Shown in pieces: positions 24,646-39,600 of a stretch of 64,000 nucleotides of DNA. Origin of the DNA: Ostrinia nubilalis. Taxonomy: Eukaryota > Arthropoda > Insecta > Lepidoptera > Crambidae. The number at the start of each line of letters is the position of its first letter. Position 1 is the first letter of the stretch. A program made the position numbers and the translations under genes. The stretch spans positions 14,010,501-14,074,500 of the forward strand of contig NC_087090.1 in the NCBI RefSeq assembly GCF_963855985.1, in the 5' to 3' direction. The notes below the pieces were generated by a model. The model made no database searches, was not told the origin of the DNA, and worked only from the letters and a program-made list of their open reading frames with translations.

Positions 24646-27600
24646 GTTCGTAAAAAGGTTTTTTTTATTTTTTTATGCAGAACAAGGCAGGTATTTGACC
24701 GTAATCTCACCTGATGTTTAGTGAGATGCTGTCTAGGATGGTACATACATATCTGCCCTAAGTGCTTAATCACTCTCACCTTGAAAAGGCCTGGATTATA
24801 GTTTTCGGGAAAGACAGCAGCAGGCAACGAATTCCAGTCCCTAGCTGTTTCGCATTATAAAAGAGTTATCGAATCGCTTAGTGCGAGCTGGTGGAATGTC
24901 GACAATGTAGGGATGGTACGCTAACCTGCGTCTTGTTAATAATCGTGATAAAGATAATAATTAATATAGATAGCTTTTCCCAAAGTAACTTTAGGAGAAT
25001 TCCAATATCTTAGACAATAACAGCTGTTTATTCTCTCTCAACACAGGAAAAGCTTAAGGAAAATCCCGATACTTAAGAGATTGACGAACTTTATGACCTG
25101 TCAATCATGTCATTGCTTAAAATTTCATTGATTTTTGCACGCGACTTCGCCCGGGTGGAATTTAGTTTGACTTACTTGAGATTTATAATAAAATTGTTAT
25201 TTGGCCAATTCACTTAATATCGTTAAATCACGAGTCTTTATTTTATTCTGTAGTGGTTTATTCGCAACATGACAAAATAAACTGACAGCTGGTAGCGACA
25301 TCGCTTGTTACTGAAAAAACCGGCCAAGTGCGTGTCGGACTCACGCACAAAGGGTTCAGTACCATTGATTTATGATTTTTTTTTAAATTTAAGTTATTTG
25401 TATGAAAGCTTACGCGGTATTATGCTGTTTACGATTTACGAGGTATTAAAAAAAACTACTTACGTGATCTGATCTCGTTCAAAACAATTTTCGTTGGTAG
25501 TTTTTATAGTAATGTACATCATATGTTTTTTTAGATTTTTCATTTTCTTATTTTAGAACTTAGAGGGGGGGGGCAACTTTTTTCCACTTTGGAAGCGTCT
25601 GTCACGCAAACTATTCGATTTAGAAAAAAAAAATTCAGAAACCTCGATAATATCATTTTTGAAGACCTATCCCACACGTATGTGTTTGATGAAAAAAACA
25701 TTTTTGAGTTTCAGTTCTAAGTATGAGCCCTCAATATTTTTTTATTATTTTTGCATCAAAATCTTAATGCGGTTCACAGAATACATCTACCTACCAAGTT
25801 TCAACAGTATAGCTCTTATAGTTTCGGAAAAAAAATGACTGTGACATACGGACGGACAGACGGACAGACGGACAGACGGACAGACGGACAGACGGACAGA
25901 CGGACAGACGGACAGACGGACAGACGGACAGACGGACAGACGGACAGACGGACAGACGGACAGACGGACAGACGGACAGACGGACAGACGGACAGACGGA
26001 CAGACAGAGAGACATGACGAATCTATAAGGGTTCCGTTTGTTGCCATTTGGCTACGGAACCCTAAAAATCCAGACAAGTCAGCGAAACGAAAAAATGGCA
26101 GCCATTTCGCTTTTTGTTTCTAAAAATTTTCCAGACACGTCGAAAAAATAAGCGAAATTTTCACGCACCTTAAATTTTAATTTTTACAAAAAGTGTTTAG
26201 TCAACATTTGACCTTTATAAAAAACCTCTCAAATCCTGATAAAATGAAGTGATATTCCGGTATGATTGTTTGTATTCCAATTACCTAAGTTCCCGAAAAC
26301 CGAAACTAGGTCAGAGGGGAGCTCCTGTAGGATAAGTAGGGAGCCAAACATACACCGGGATACCAATCACGAATAAAGAAAATACCACCCTATCATACGG
26401 TTATAGAGATGAAATTACCTTATCAAGTTTAATTTATTATGAGTTTGCCACCAAATCGATGAAAATAAGCTCACCATAACGTGCGAACGACGTTTTCCGT
26501 TCTATGAAGAAGTTTAAGCTTATAAGTAAGAGGTAGATAGTTTGAAGAATTTTGATTGTAACGTTTATCTTTAGTAGATGGAAAAATTATTACCTAGCCA
26601 CCTTATTAATAAAAGTTGGACCGTTAAAGTACCGTTTAGTATGGAAATGTCATTTTTTCCTTTTAAACGCTTGAGTAGATTCCTGAGGTAGGTACCTACC
26701 TAAATTTTTATTAGCAAGGGGTGGATTTTTGTTTTTCAATGTTGTTCTCTCAACATTTTCTTATATTTGAAATCGTCATACGAGTTCAAACGAATTTTAT
26801 ACAACTTGCTTTTTAAAAATAAATTAATCATGACATTATTAAACAAATATTTCAGACAATATTAATGTACCTTTATTATACAAAGAAACAATTTAAAACA
26901 AGTTATCACAACAAAGATTCAGAATAAAATTATGTAAATGGGACTCTTCAGTAACAATAAGGTAATATGAAACCATTTCCAATATTCCGCGAAAGACGAA
27001 TTTCCAGTATTTTTATAAACAGAAATCATTAATATTAAACATTTGTACGAGAAACGAATGTTTGAAGATTTTGTTTTATTCTAATGATCCATCTTACTTT
27101 AACTTTAACAAACGTCAAAAATCTCTCAAACTTCATACAAAATACACCGGTTATAGTTACGGTTAAATTTAGGTGGTGCAACTCAGCCTTTAAGCTACCT
27201 ACAATTTGAGGTATGAGATTTGTGAATTGTGAAGTCATGTTTGAGTAGTTATTAAGAGCCATTTTACATTTTCGTGCGAATTTCTAAGATTTTGGAAGCA
27301 TGAATTACTATCTTAAGCAACACCCAGAGATTATTTAATAACTGCGAAAGATAGGTCGATCCTTGGTGTTGACCATTAATGAAACGGATTTACTAAAACT
27401 CTTTTGCTTAATTCTCAGTGCCCCATCTCCCACAACCATTTTACGGAAAAATTGCCGCAGACTCTATTTCAAAGTCCTGTATCTATTATTTATGCTCATA
27501 TAATAAGCTTAAAAATATATAGTAATCATCAAACATATATTCTTGTAGTCCATTAATGAAATAGATTCTTGAATTTCATTACCATTATTGAGTAAAATCT

Positions 27601-30600
27601 AAAAATAATTTGGCAAATTTGAAGATTAACGTCACATTTTGATCGTGGTTTTTAGTTTAAAAACACAGCAATAACTGCAATAAAAGTATCCCAAAATGAA
27701 GAATATTCATTGTAGTATTGATTTCTACAGTTATTGTTTTAATATTAGTAACCACTTTGTCAAAATATTGATGTGAATATCAGTATAAATTACAATGCAC
27801 AAGCCGACATCGATTAGTATGGCGCGAGCGCCCGTCAAGGCAGGACCTGTGTCACTTTTCCCGCCATGACGTTTACGTGCGTTCGTGTCGTGAAGCGGTG
27901 ATTTATACGGCGACCAAATACATTTGATACTATGCCGAGTGGTCCCTGTTTCGAGTCGGCCGTTTGGTGTAGTGGTTTGAAACGGACTAATTTGTTTGTT
28001 TGGAGGCAATAGGCTCCGAAAAAAAATTATTTCACGATTAGAATTCAAAATGTTTTCGTATTTTATGTAGGCTATAAAATATTTTTAAAAAGTTTAGTCC
28101 AAAATCTTTAATAAATTGGACGTTTAATAAATAACATATTTTTTTTTTTTTTGTTTCCAGTACGATTTTAGTACTAGTTTTTCAGAAATTCTATGATTTA
28201 ACTAAAGTTTTTATATTTTATGCATATTTATTAACTTCTAAAATATATTATATTCTATTGATAGATGACGTGCTTCGTATTTTATTAAAATTATTACCTG
28301 ACTAGGTTCTATAGGTGTAGAATGTTATTTTGGAGATAACTTGCTTCCATAGAGATATTTTATAGAGAGATGCTTAGTAATGCGCTGAGTTCGAAACTCA
28401 GTGTCGCATTAGGAATTCACACACACAAAGTCAAAATATGTGCTCATTATCCACTGCGGTATTAGTATTTAATGTTCGAATAATCTTTAGTACTATGCAA
28501 GCAATGTAAACTGTTTACATTATGTCGTCGCTGCTGTCATTATTGCCTTCACAAGCAATATGTTCTGTTTTTGGGCATATTGTTGCGACACCGGCTCCGC
28601 CCCCTTGTCACATCTCCCTTTAGTTTCTGTAATCTGTGCTTGCATCGAGGTTGATATCAATAAAAAATTAAATATTCCTTAGTGTTTTTGATTTAAATTA
28701 TTTTTTTATTTTGACACGTGTTTGAAAAATCAAGGACAGATCGCAATAAAATAACAAGTGAAAACGTAACATTGATGAGGTAATTCCATTAGAAAGTAGG
28801 TATGTATTCATTCCTAGGATTCCCCTAACACCATCAAATTCAAGAGAATTCAAGGGAGTGCAGTTTCCCATCTCATGCTTAGGGGCCACGGTTTAAAATA
28901 GCGTGGTTGCATAGAGCAACTACGTGCGCTGCTCATACTAATTTTCGATACAAAAGCAAGTGTTGGCGCCCTCACGAGTTTTAGCGGAGTGCCATATGGT
29001 AGCGGGAGTAGACTCAAGGGAAATCTATGCTTCTTCGACAGCCAGTTGTATGTAGCATGCTCCAGAGTATGCGCACAATAAAATTCTGGTCGATGCTAGG
29101 GATGGATAAGCGTCGCTGTCGCTGGCGACAGGGTCTTCTGGTTCAGGGTTCATGGCATAGGTCTCAGGCAAAATTAAATCCACTCGTAGAGAATAATAGG
29201 CTAGATGTCAAAATTTCAATTATTTGTCCGTCAGACAGTTATTTAGAAAATATTACTCATATTTTTTATTTTCTTTCATTATTAAATAATAACAGTGCTA
29301 CATCGAGTTGAAATGGCGCGATACGTCACGTTTGAGTAGAATTTTTACTCAAAAGTGACGTCACGCGACATTTCAACTCAATACAATACTGTAATTAGAA
29401 AGAAAGAAAGATACATTTATTACAATGGACATCACACAAATACAGGCAATTACATAGACATGACAGTGGCACATAATAATAAAAGAAGAAAAAAAAAATT
29501 AAAACAAGAGTAAACTGAGCAGTGCCACCCATTCACCAACAAGATGCCCACTGCAACGGGACCCCACTCAGCATATGCCGTGGCCCACGGTAACGAAGGC
29601 CACGGCGCTGGTTTTCAGTGTGCCCCATGCCGAGTGAGGGTCACGGACCATTGGTAAAATAAATAAAATAGCTGCATAAAATTGTCTAGATAAACATACA
29701 TAAATAGTAATATTAGTGCACAGATAAATACAAAAGGCGGGAAATCGGTAAGGATGATAAGACTACGTTTATTAAGAATACTAATGGAAAGAATACTAAT
29801 AAAAAGATAAAACGGCTAACGACGGACTAAACAGAATTTCGATTTCATTACCCAGTCATCATCCCTATTACACACAGCACTAGAGTCGTATCGGAACTGA
29901 GTGAACCAACGGTTTTGCGATAGGAACGTCCGACCCGAGTGATAGTACTGCTGTACTGTAAAGTTTCATCAAAATCTGTTCAGCAGTTTTTGCGTGAAAG
30001 AGTAACAAACATCCAGACATCCACACAAACGTTCGTATTTATAATATTAGTAAGACTAGTAAGATTTAAGATAGTTAGATGAATTATTTTAGTTATTTGT
30101 TTAATAATAATAATATTTATTTATTTATTTATTTCTTAGCTCTGTCTGATAATGGATCTGGAGGAGTTGCAATGGCCACCTCCATTGCAACTCCGTAACA
30201 AAACAATAGAACCCTATGGAGTTTGGGCTTGTGTGATTCGCTTTGACGAATACTTCGTCCCTAAATGATATCCAGGGTCCGATGATGGAGCTGTAAGGGG
30301 GCAAATTTTTTTTTCACTATGTCACTGTCTTTATTTTTTACTTATAGCCCGACCAGGAACATAAAAACCCTGGCATAGAGGCGCGTTAATTGCATTTGAT
30401 AGAGCAACACTGAGTACAGTCGTACCTGTGTTAAATTAATAGGCTAATTTTATGTATCAGGATTCAGGATTACGGGCTAATTTGATATTTTCATAAATTA
30501 ACGAAAAAAGATTATATAGGTAACTTGGTCTAAATAAATTAAATGAAACCATCAATCGAGCTAGTAGGATTTATTTTATTATTCATCAATAATCAAATTC

Positions 30601-33600
30601 AGAACTTGAATATTGAACTGCAATGTCTGCTCATGAACGCTTCAAACTCGGTACTTCTTTCCCAATTCCATAAAATTCAACACTTTCAAAGTGACAAAAA
30701 TCTTTAAAATAGGTAGTTGAAACAAACCACAGCTAATTTTCATAGTGGACTATACTATACGATAAACATGTCAGTCAATTTGACAACCTTTGTCGGAAAC
30801 ATTATTCAATGAAAATATTGTCCGAACCCTTAGTACTTCTCTTAGACAAATAATTTAACACATTGTGAACCAGTTTTCTTTCACGATTATAAAAAGTTTT
30901 TAGCAATTTAATTCCCAAATCCATTGCACACATTTAAAATAAAGTTTGTTTACACTTTGACAGCAATAGACAGTTTATTATTGACATGCAAGGTGACATG
31001 TCAATGAAGTTTTCAGTTACTGTTGCCATTAAAAGAAATTAGTACCATTAGTTTTCCGCAACATGGCGAGGCTTTTTATGTTCCTGGTCGGGCTATAATA
31101 TATATTTTACATATTATACCTATACGTGTTTCATTTATTAATCGAAATATAAAAATCTTTGAAAGACTAAATACCTAAACTCGATTAAAATTTTATATTA
31201 ATTATTCATGTTTTAATACCTTATTCTACCTAAAAATTAATAACTTATATCAAGTCTTAATACGGTCACGGCTCAAGATTTTTTTGTCCATATCGGCGTT
31301 CTTTTTACTCTTTTGTCTTTGCGTTGACAGTTTGTAGCTAAATTCGCGCGGAATATTTTTGTGAAATGGCTCTTAACACCATTAAAAATGGTTTTCAAAA
31401 GTTTGGCGTCATAACTTTATAGTCCTGAATAGGTAGGTACCCAAAGTTTCCATTAATTAATTTATACATAACAGTTTGGTAGTGGCTTTACTTTAACAAG
31501 ACTGCAAAATAAAATGGAAATAGATATTAAATTCCTGTATTGAAAAGATATTACTAAAATACTTTTTTTTTAAGAAACTAGAGCCTATTACAGATGACAG
31601 CACACCCAGCTAAACACTGTAGCTTCGTAGTTGTAGTGTAGTTTTAATTACGACTTTACAACAATTTTGTATATTCACATGTAGCTCCAATTTCAAGTGG
31701 CATCAATTTCATGCAGTTTTGGAACACCTAACTACTGTCATTAAAAGTTACAACGCTAGTTAACAAAGTCAACAGCTAACGAAGTGAACAGTTTTAAGTA
31801 GAACTTTCGTATTTGTAGTTCTAAAAATAGTTTTGTAAAACGGTTTTTGCGAACCGTTCTTATCTGAAAACCGTCAGTATTTGGCAGGAAGCCACGGATC
31901 CAATATGGGCAAAAATGTTTGGGAATAAAAAACAAATGAAAACCTAACTGGAGGTCTATTCTGGACACCAATTTCGATACAAACAGAATTCGTCTCTCAC
32001 GCTCTTTTTCAATGTAAAAAAAATTCCTTCTTTTCAAACTTCCATCATTTCATTCTGAACCAACATTGGAGTGCATTATCACTCTGACAATGCAGTAATG
32101 GGACAAAACCGGCCTAGTTCCAACTCTGGCATTTGTGCTATCATAGCTTACAATAGTTGGGTCTTTTTAGCTGTTTTAATTTACTAGCTTTTCCCGCGAC
32201 TTCACCCGCGTTCGTTTCGATCTGTCACAGTAAGGTTTCATCGCCTTCCTCCACTCTCTTTATGCAGCCATTTGATCATAGAATAAGTAGTTTTTATCCT
32301 GGTTTTAAAAAGACACACAATTTCTTTCTGTGATAGACCAAATTTCACGAAACCACGAGCAAAAGCTTGTAAAATAATTTACCTACCCTCAACAAATAGC
32401 ACCGACGAGACACCAAGTAGGAACTTAATGTGTATTCTATTTTCGCGCACCGTTGACAAGCACTGCTGGTGTAGTGGTATCATGCAAGATTCCCATTCTT
32501 GCGACCCGGGTTCGATTCCCGGGCAGTGCACTTTACTTTTTATGATTCGTCGATTAAAAGATCCACCACATATAGCATGGACTTTTTGGAAAAAATACTT
32601 GAAGAGAGATGAAATACCTAAGGGAAAACTTGCATAATATCATACTTACTAGATTTTTTTAAATATTTTAATCATACGACTCAAGATCGGAATTATGTGA
32701 CACACCAAAGGTTCTAGCCGAAGTCAAAAGGTAGTTAGGTACCTACTATCACAATCTAAACAAATACTTATATGTTTTTCTTTGTCGGACCTGTAAAGTT
32801 AAGCAGAAACATTAGCAATTTAGAAATAGTAAGATCTTTTTATCTTTTCTCTTTCATTTTAAACGTTTTCAGAGCAATTACCGTTTTATAAAAAATTATT
32901 ACTTATTTAATTAAATTATTCTTTAGATCTAAGATAAGAATTTAAATTCTTAGTCTTTTTGTATTTCACTAGCACCAGATATTTTTAAATATTTCGACGG
33001 AGAGCTCAGGCGTTTTTATTTGCTACAGTAGTATTTTAATTAAATTATGTACTAATTAAGAATAATAAACTTCTTATTATATTCACGTAAATGTAAAAAT
33101 AATACTTTTTTGGGTTTCTTAAAGTTATTTTTGCATGGAATAATAACTGGACGTGACATCACCAACAGAGCGTGACATCACATACTAACTTGTGTGTGAC
33201 GTCACTGGAATCCTACTAATATTATAAATGCGAAAGTTTGGATATCTGGATGTCTGGTTTTAAAATACGTGCTCTAGGTATTACATAGGGCATTCGATAT
33301 TTTTAAAGCATTGAATTACTTGATAATGCCAAGGTGAAAGAAAATATAAACTGATACGACGAATTAGGTATTAACCTATCTAAATATTTTTGTCATAAAA
33401 ATACCTTCGGTTGGATCATCCAATATCTTTAATGTGTGAAACCTTTACAAGGGTCGAGACTCGAGATTGTAACTCGATAAAACTTTGAACATAAATCGAG
33501 AAAATGTCCAATGTCAACGAATTTAATCATGTTGCGATATCGCAATTTTATATTGTCCTTTAAGGTAAAGCTCTCCTAAATTGTTTGCGAACGTTTACGA

Positions 33601-36600
33601 TCAAATTCTCAAGTGATTCCTTCGAAGTACCATTACCTATAATAGGTACGTTACACGAGCTACCCTTTTAGCTCACTTATTACCTTTTGTACCGATTCAT
33701 AAACAACTTTATTTATAACTTTATATAATTCAGACTCCAACGAACGAAGAAGGTACTGTCTACCTGCTTTAATTTTATTTTACCTTTGGCAATCTTTTTT
33801 ATTACATGTACAATATCATCATTGGACATTAATTTACACTGCGCCGCTAGCCCCAAACTAAGCAAAGCTTGTACTATGGGTACTAGACAACGGATATAAA
33901 CATACTTAAATACTTTTTTTTTGTAAATAAATACATGACATATCTATATATGAGTATTTCTCAAAAAAAATGTACATTTTGAAAAAAAAAAGTGTGCTTT
34001 GAAACAGTTCAAAAGTTTCATATTTATAAATCATCACACAAAAAAAACACACACACAATTTTGAAGGATGAATATTAATCTTTAAGATAACGAAGAATTA
34101 TAGCTATAATCCTACTTATTACCAAATATTTAGATATTTTAAAAATAGTCCTTTTTTACCTTTCATACAAAAACCTGTTTGCCACCCTAGCTTTTTCATG
34201 TGTTTTTGTTTCATAAAATGCGATACGTAACTAAATTATTGTAAATTTCTTTGTATTATCGTTCTACAGTAATCGCAGTTTCTGTATCAAATTGATTTTC
34301 TATGGGGTGATATAATAATTAGCAATTTAAGCAAAAAAACAAAATGAGTCGCTCTCATTTACTATTTCGTTATTTACTCTTTAGTTACGATTATTTCTAC
34401 TTTCCCATGGTTTCTGAACAGTTCCATATTTTATTTTACACGGACAACAATAGCTGCACTCTGAATGGCTGTTGGCCTGACGTCTCCGCCATTACATCTA
34501 TCGCAAAAATCAGTGAAAACGTGTGTGTTTTGTGGGATTACGTTTTCGTAACAGGAAGTAAAATCAGCGATTTTATATAGAACGGTAAGTCTTCATTTAA
34601 CCATTTTTTGTAATACGTGTGGTACGAACATTTAGTAAGCTTTTATATTTGCTGTAACAGCTTTTATCAAAAAAATACTTGTTTCTGATCTCATTTTGTC
34701 TAATATTTCGTTACGTTTTTTACGAATTTCGTTACGTTACGAAAAAGTACAACATAATGCTGAGTGTATACTATTATTACCTGACTAAGCATAGTAATAT
34801 TCACTACTTAATTTATTTCAAAAAATATAGAGCGTCAATTACAAAAGGATTGGATACTATCTGCTTTACAGAAGTGCCACCGGCAAAAAATAATCAAATC
34901 ATTTAGATTACGTTTTTATGTGATTACTTCTTTTGTTTTTTTAGGAATGCCGCCAAAAACCAATGCCGAAAGGCAAAAAGCTTACAGAGAACGACTCAAA
35001 ATGGATAAACATGATGGAACAAAAATAATTTTATTAAAATTGTATGAATGATTACTCCCTTATTTTATTTCTAACCCCTTAATATTACCCCGTATTTGGG
35101 TGCATACTTACAAATATTTCGAATTGAATAAATGAAGAGCATTCACAATATTTCGCCAATGTATAACAAGCCTTATGGCCTTACTATTTCGTTACTACCG
35201 TTTCGTTACGTACATTTTTTTTGAGAAATACTTCATATATAAAAGAAAGTCGTGTTAGTTACTCCACTTATAACTCAAGAACGGCTGAACCGATTTAGCT
35301 GAAAATTGTCAGGGAGGTAGTTTAGAGCCAGGAGAAGGACATAGGATACTTTTTATCCCGTTCGAAATTAAAAAAAAAGTCTGCTTATTTATTGCCATTA
35401 AGGCGGAACAAAGTTCGCCGGGTCAGCTAGTTATACATAGAAAACACCCAGACCCGTCACAGAAATTAAAATTCATCATTCCAATTGCTGCCCGGCCGGG
35501 AATCGAACCCGGGACCTCTCGGCATAGTAGTCCGTTCTGAACCACTACACCAAACGGCCGACGAATATGAGCTGCTGGATTCTTCTAAAAGGTTCTGAGT
35601 ATGATGTATGATTCCTAACACAGTCCGATAATACACTTAATTGATTTGCCATGAGATTCAAACTCGGAACCTCTGGTCCCTTCAAAGTACTGCCTAACCA
35701 CTGACCGTAGAGGCAAATCATTAATTCAAAGGAAAGCCTCTCCACTGAGCAGCTACAATACAGCACCAAACAACTCAAGCGTGTAACGTTATTAATTGAC
35801 ATATCTCTAGGGCCCTATAACTATTAATTCGGGTAAGACGTTACGTGTATTTGCCTACGCAAATATCGTTTGAACTAAGACGGGTAGTCACACTTAATGT
35901 ACAGTCAACCGAATCCGGACTAAATTAAGGTTCGGCCAAACCAACGCGTGCACTGTGCAGCCTACGTAAGCGATTGCGTTACTACTATATTCTGGTCTGT
36001 GAGCACGTAGAATTATGTTGCTATCGCGCTCGCACACTCACTGCGAGCGCCCGTCGCACAGTCGCGACAGCAATATAATTACGCGCGAGCGATAAGGATG
36101 GGTAGCTTGGGGTCATTGGACAAAATTCTACGTGCTCACAGACCGGGCCTTAGTTTCTACTGATCGCCATCGCGCACGCTGGCTGTACGCATTGGTTTAG
36201 TTTAGCCGAACCTTAAAGACTAAACAGTATGTTTTTGTTGCAAAAACAGACGAGAGACGTCTGTACAATAATATGAACCACCCACTAAGTAGGCATGTGT
36301 AAACTCACTATGAGCTTTAGTGTGAACGTGAAATTGCCTTTAAGATCATACTACTTATTATGTGTAAAGACCGCGGTACATTGGTCAAACATGATTGATA
36401 ACCGTTCATTTTATACATATTTTCAAGCTTAATAACTTGTAAACCATACCAAGGTAACCAAAGTCCTAGTTTCAATTCTCAGATGAGTTCTCATATTGGC
36501 TTGGATATCCACAGATAAGATTTGTAAGTCAATAAGACATTTCAGATGGCTGAATAGATAGAAAAAGATGAAAATTTTCACTCGTGTCAACAATAGTAAT

Positions 36601-39600
36601 ATGACGTTTCTACCTACTGACTGAGGTAATCGTAACGTATGTCGAATCTTCTTAAGTAGGTATGCATTAAGACATAAGTGGGTAGTCTAAATACAGGTCT
36701 GTAAGCCCCTTTCAGTGAGTTTGAAGTGAGGTCTAGGTCTCACGGATTATGGACATTGAAACGTGTGTGACCTCAAAGATGTCGTGTATACGATCCACTG
36801 AATGGCTTCACATCTGACCTTTCCCCTAAGCCTTTAACGTTTTATACAAGGATACAAAGCATTATTCACCTTTTTATGGTCTCTATAAACAAGAATAAAG
36901 AGTGTCTTTTACCACCGTGTAAAAGTTTAATAGAACAAATAACGCCTCTATGAACTAGCTAAATGAAAAGTTGGGCTCATCCCACGAATTAATGAAATCC
37001 TTAAAAGAAAATATGAAAAGTGACTTTAGATGAAGTAATTGCTCGCTTCTGAAATAGGTACCTATATTGTGGTAACGACAAACAACTACGGAACCCTACA
37101 CTGCGCGTGGCACGACACGCACTTGGCCAATTTTAGTATGTACCTACTCGTAGGTACTACCAGTACAACGTTTTCACTGGGTTTCACAACAACCTAAGCC
37201 GCTACCTATTGTGTCGATAAAACATGCTGGGTTGAACAGAAAAGAAGTGTATTTACCTTTCCTTTAGGGATATGAAAATGTATTTGATTTTAAGTATTTT
37301 GGAGTCAAGATTCTTGAATAAAAGCTTTCTCTGACAAACTGAAATCCACGCGGGCGAAACTAGTACTTACCTAAATAAAGAAACCAAACTGCATTCAAAG
37401 GAATCTACAAGCGTTTCAGTCGACCTAGGCTGTAAAGACACCTGACCCCGATATCTAGATCCGCATCTCGACACTTTAACACCTGGGTGGCAGATTAAAT
37501 CGATTCCAGGCAGATACGCTTCGGTGTACATAAATCTTGTTACTACTGGGTTTAAGAATACGCTTCAAGCATTTCCATTTAAGTCTTAGCGGTGAACTGA
37601 ATCTCCGTAAAATATACTGCCACTTATGTTTTATGGGGACAGTAACCAAATATTTATTCACAATAAACAGACTTTTTAAAAACTAAAGCAAACTTAACTC
37701 TAAACAAAAAGAAATATAAACTTACTGTTCTATTGTGTGGGTGACAATTAAATTCACAATCCTAGACTCAGTAGAATACTTACTTACTTACGCCCGTTTT
37801 CACCATCAATCCTTAATTTTTAAGTGACCCCTATGGTAACACATAACAGGAAATTTGTTTTCATACGGACCACTTAAAAATTATGGATTGATGGTGAAAA
37901 CGGGTATTAGACCATAGGCTAAAAGAAGTTTCTTTTTTTACTCGACCGCGCCAGAAGGAGGGTTATTTGCAACAGTTCGTCAGTGTACTCAGGGTGCACA
38001 ATGATCCTATTCCCATTAAGTTACTTAATAATGGAGGAATAAAAGATAAGGATTATTGAATATTGACATGGAATAACCTAAATAAATAAATCGTTGAACG
38101 GATTAACATGGATTTATATTTCGACAATTGTTTTTAATGTGGAAAGGGGAAAAAAACTGGAAAAAGGAAAGTCCCACGGTTAATCTAAAGCCTGGTCCGT
38201 GAGCACGTAGAATTTTGTACAATGACCCCAAGCTACCCATCCTTATCGCTCGCGCGTAATTATATTGCTGTCGCGGCTGTGCGACGCGCGCCCGCAGTGA
38301 GTGTGCGAGCGCGACAGCAACATAATTACGCGCGAGCGATAAGGATGGGTAGCTTGGGGTCATTGGACAAAATTCTACGTGCTCACGGACCAGGGTTTAA
38401 ATAAGGCTTTATTTTAGTTATGAATCTCTACTTTCATGTAAATGTTACGGTAAATGTGATAAATGTGAAAATTATGAATAATCGCCGGTTATTATGAATA
38501 ATTAGCTACCTCATGATTTGGTAAAAGTGATTAGGGCATTTCTACTGTACGGTGTATTTTTTCTCAATTCGGTGCTAAAATTTATATTTAGGTTTATAAG
38601 GAGTTTCAATACAAAAAAATAAATGTTACTCCATTCTGAATGTAAAAATAGCATTGTCACTAAATATTGTGAAGTGGTTTATGATAAATGTTAAGCATCG
38701 AATTGAGAGAGTACCGAATTGAGAAAATGAATCACGGAATTGAGAAATGAATCTCCAAATATAAAAATCGCTCCGCAAACTTAGAATTGATGACATTATG
38801 AAGAAATACCTAATGTATTTCAATAATAAATACATAACACAGGGTCTCTTTGTTTATTTATTCTTAACCTTAAACATAAAACAAATATTGAAAAACCCAA
38901 GAGCTAGATTAACCTGACACTATACCGAAGATATTATATCGGACGTCAGTTTGTACACGATTAAAATGGCACTCAAATAGCTGAAATACAACAAGGCACC
39001 AGGTGTTACGGCATACGACAGAAGCAGTTCAATTCCGTCATTCTCGAAGAAAAAACGCCTCCGGCATGGCACAGAAGTGTGGTGATAGCATTATAGACTC
39101 ATCTCACTTATGAGGCGTGTTTACAAGCTGTTTTCGAGAGTCCTTACGAATCATCTCGCTCGCAGACTCGACGACTTCCAGTCTTCCTCACAAGCTTGTT
39201 TCCGAAAAGGCTTTAGTATTATAGTACATACACAGGTACGCTACGGCAGATTATACAGAAGACCAAGGAGTCGCGATATCGGGGATGATATCGGAGTCAT
39301 GGCCTCCGTAGAGCCTTTCAACAAGTGGGTCTCAAAATGAACATGGACAAGACAAAAATCATGTCAAATGTCCGTGTTGCACCCACTCCTCTGAAGGTTG
39401 GAGACTACACTCGAAGTCGACAATTGTGTATACCTGGGACAAGAGTCCAGATAGTTATGTCCAACTTTGAGAAAGAGGTCTATCGCTGAATTCAACTCAG
39501 CTAAGCATCGATCGGGAAGCTTCGCTATTACATCTGAAATACCACAGCGTCTTAAGACAAAAGTCTTCTACCAGTGTGTGTTGCCAGTGATGGTGTATGG

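Noticed and set aside
25751..26077. Open frames of repeated DGQTDRRT / CPSVRLSV
   Set aside because: Produced by an 8-bp repeat without stops inside a dispersed repeat.
38103..38404. Open frames giving [14 protein letters not shown] on both strands
   Set aside because: An artefact of the perfect palindrome of the foldback MITE.
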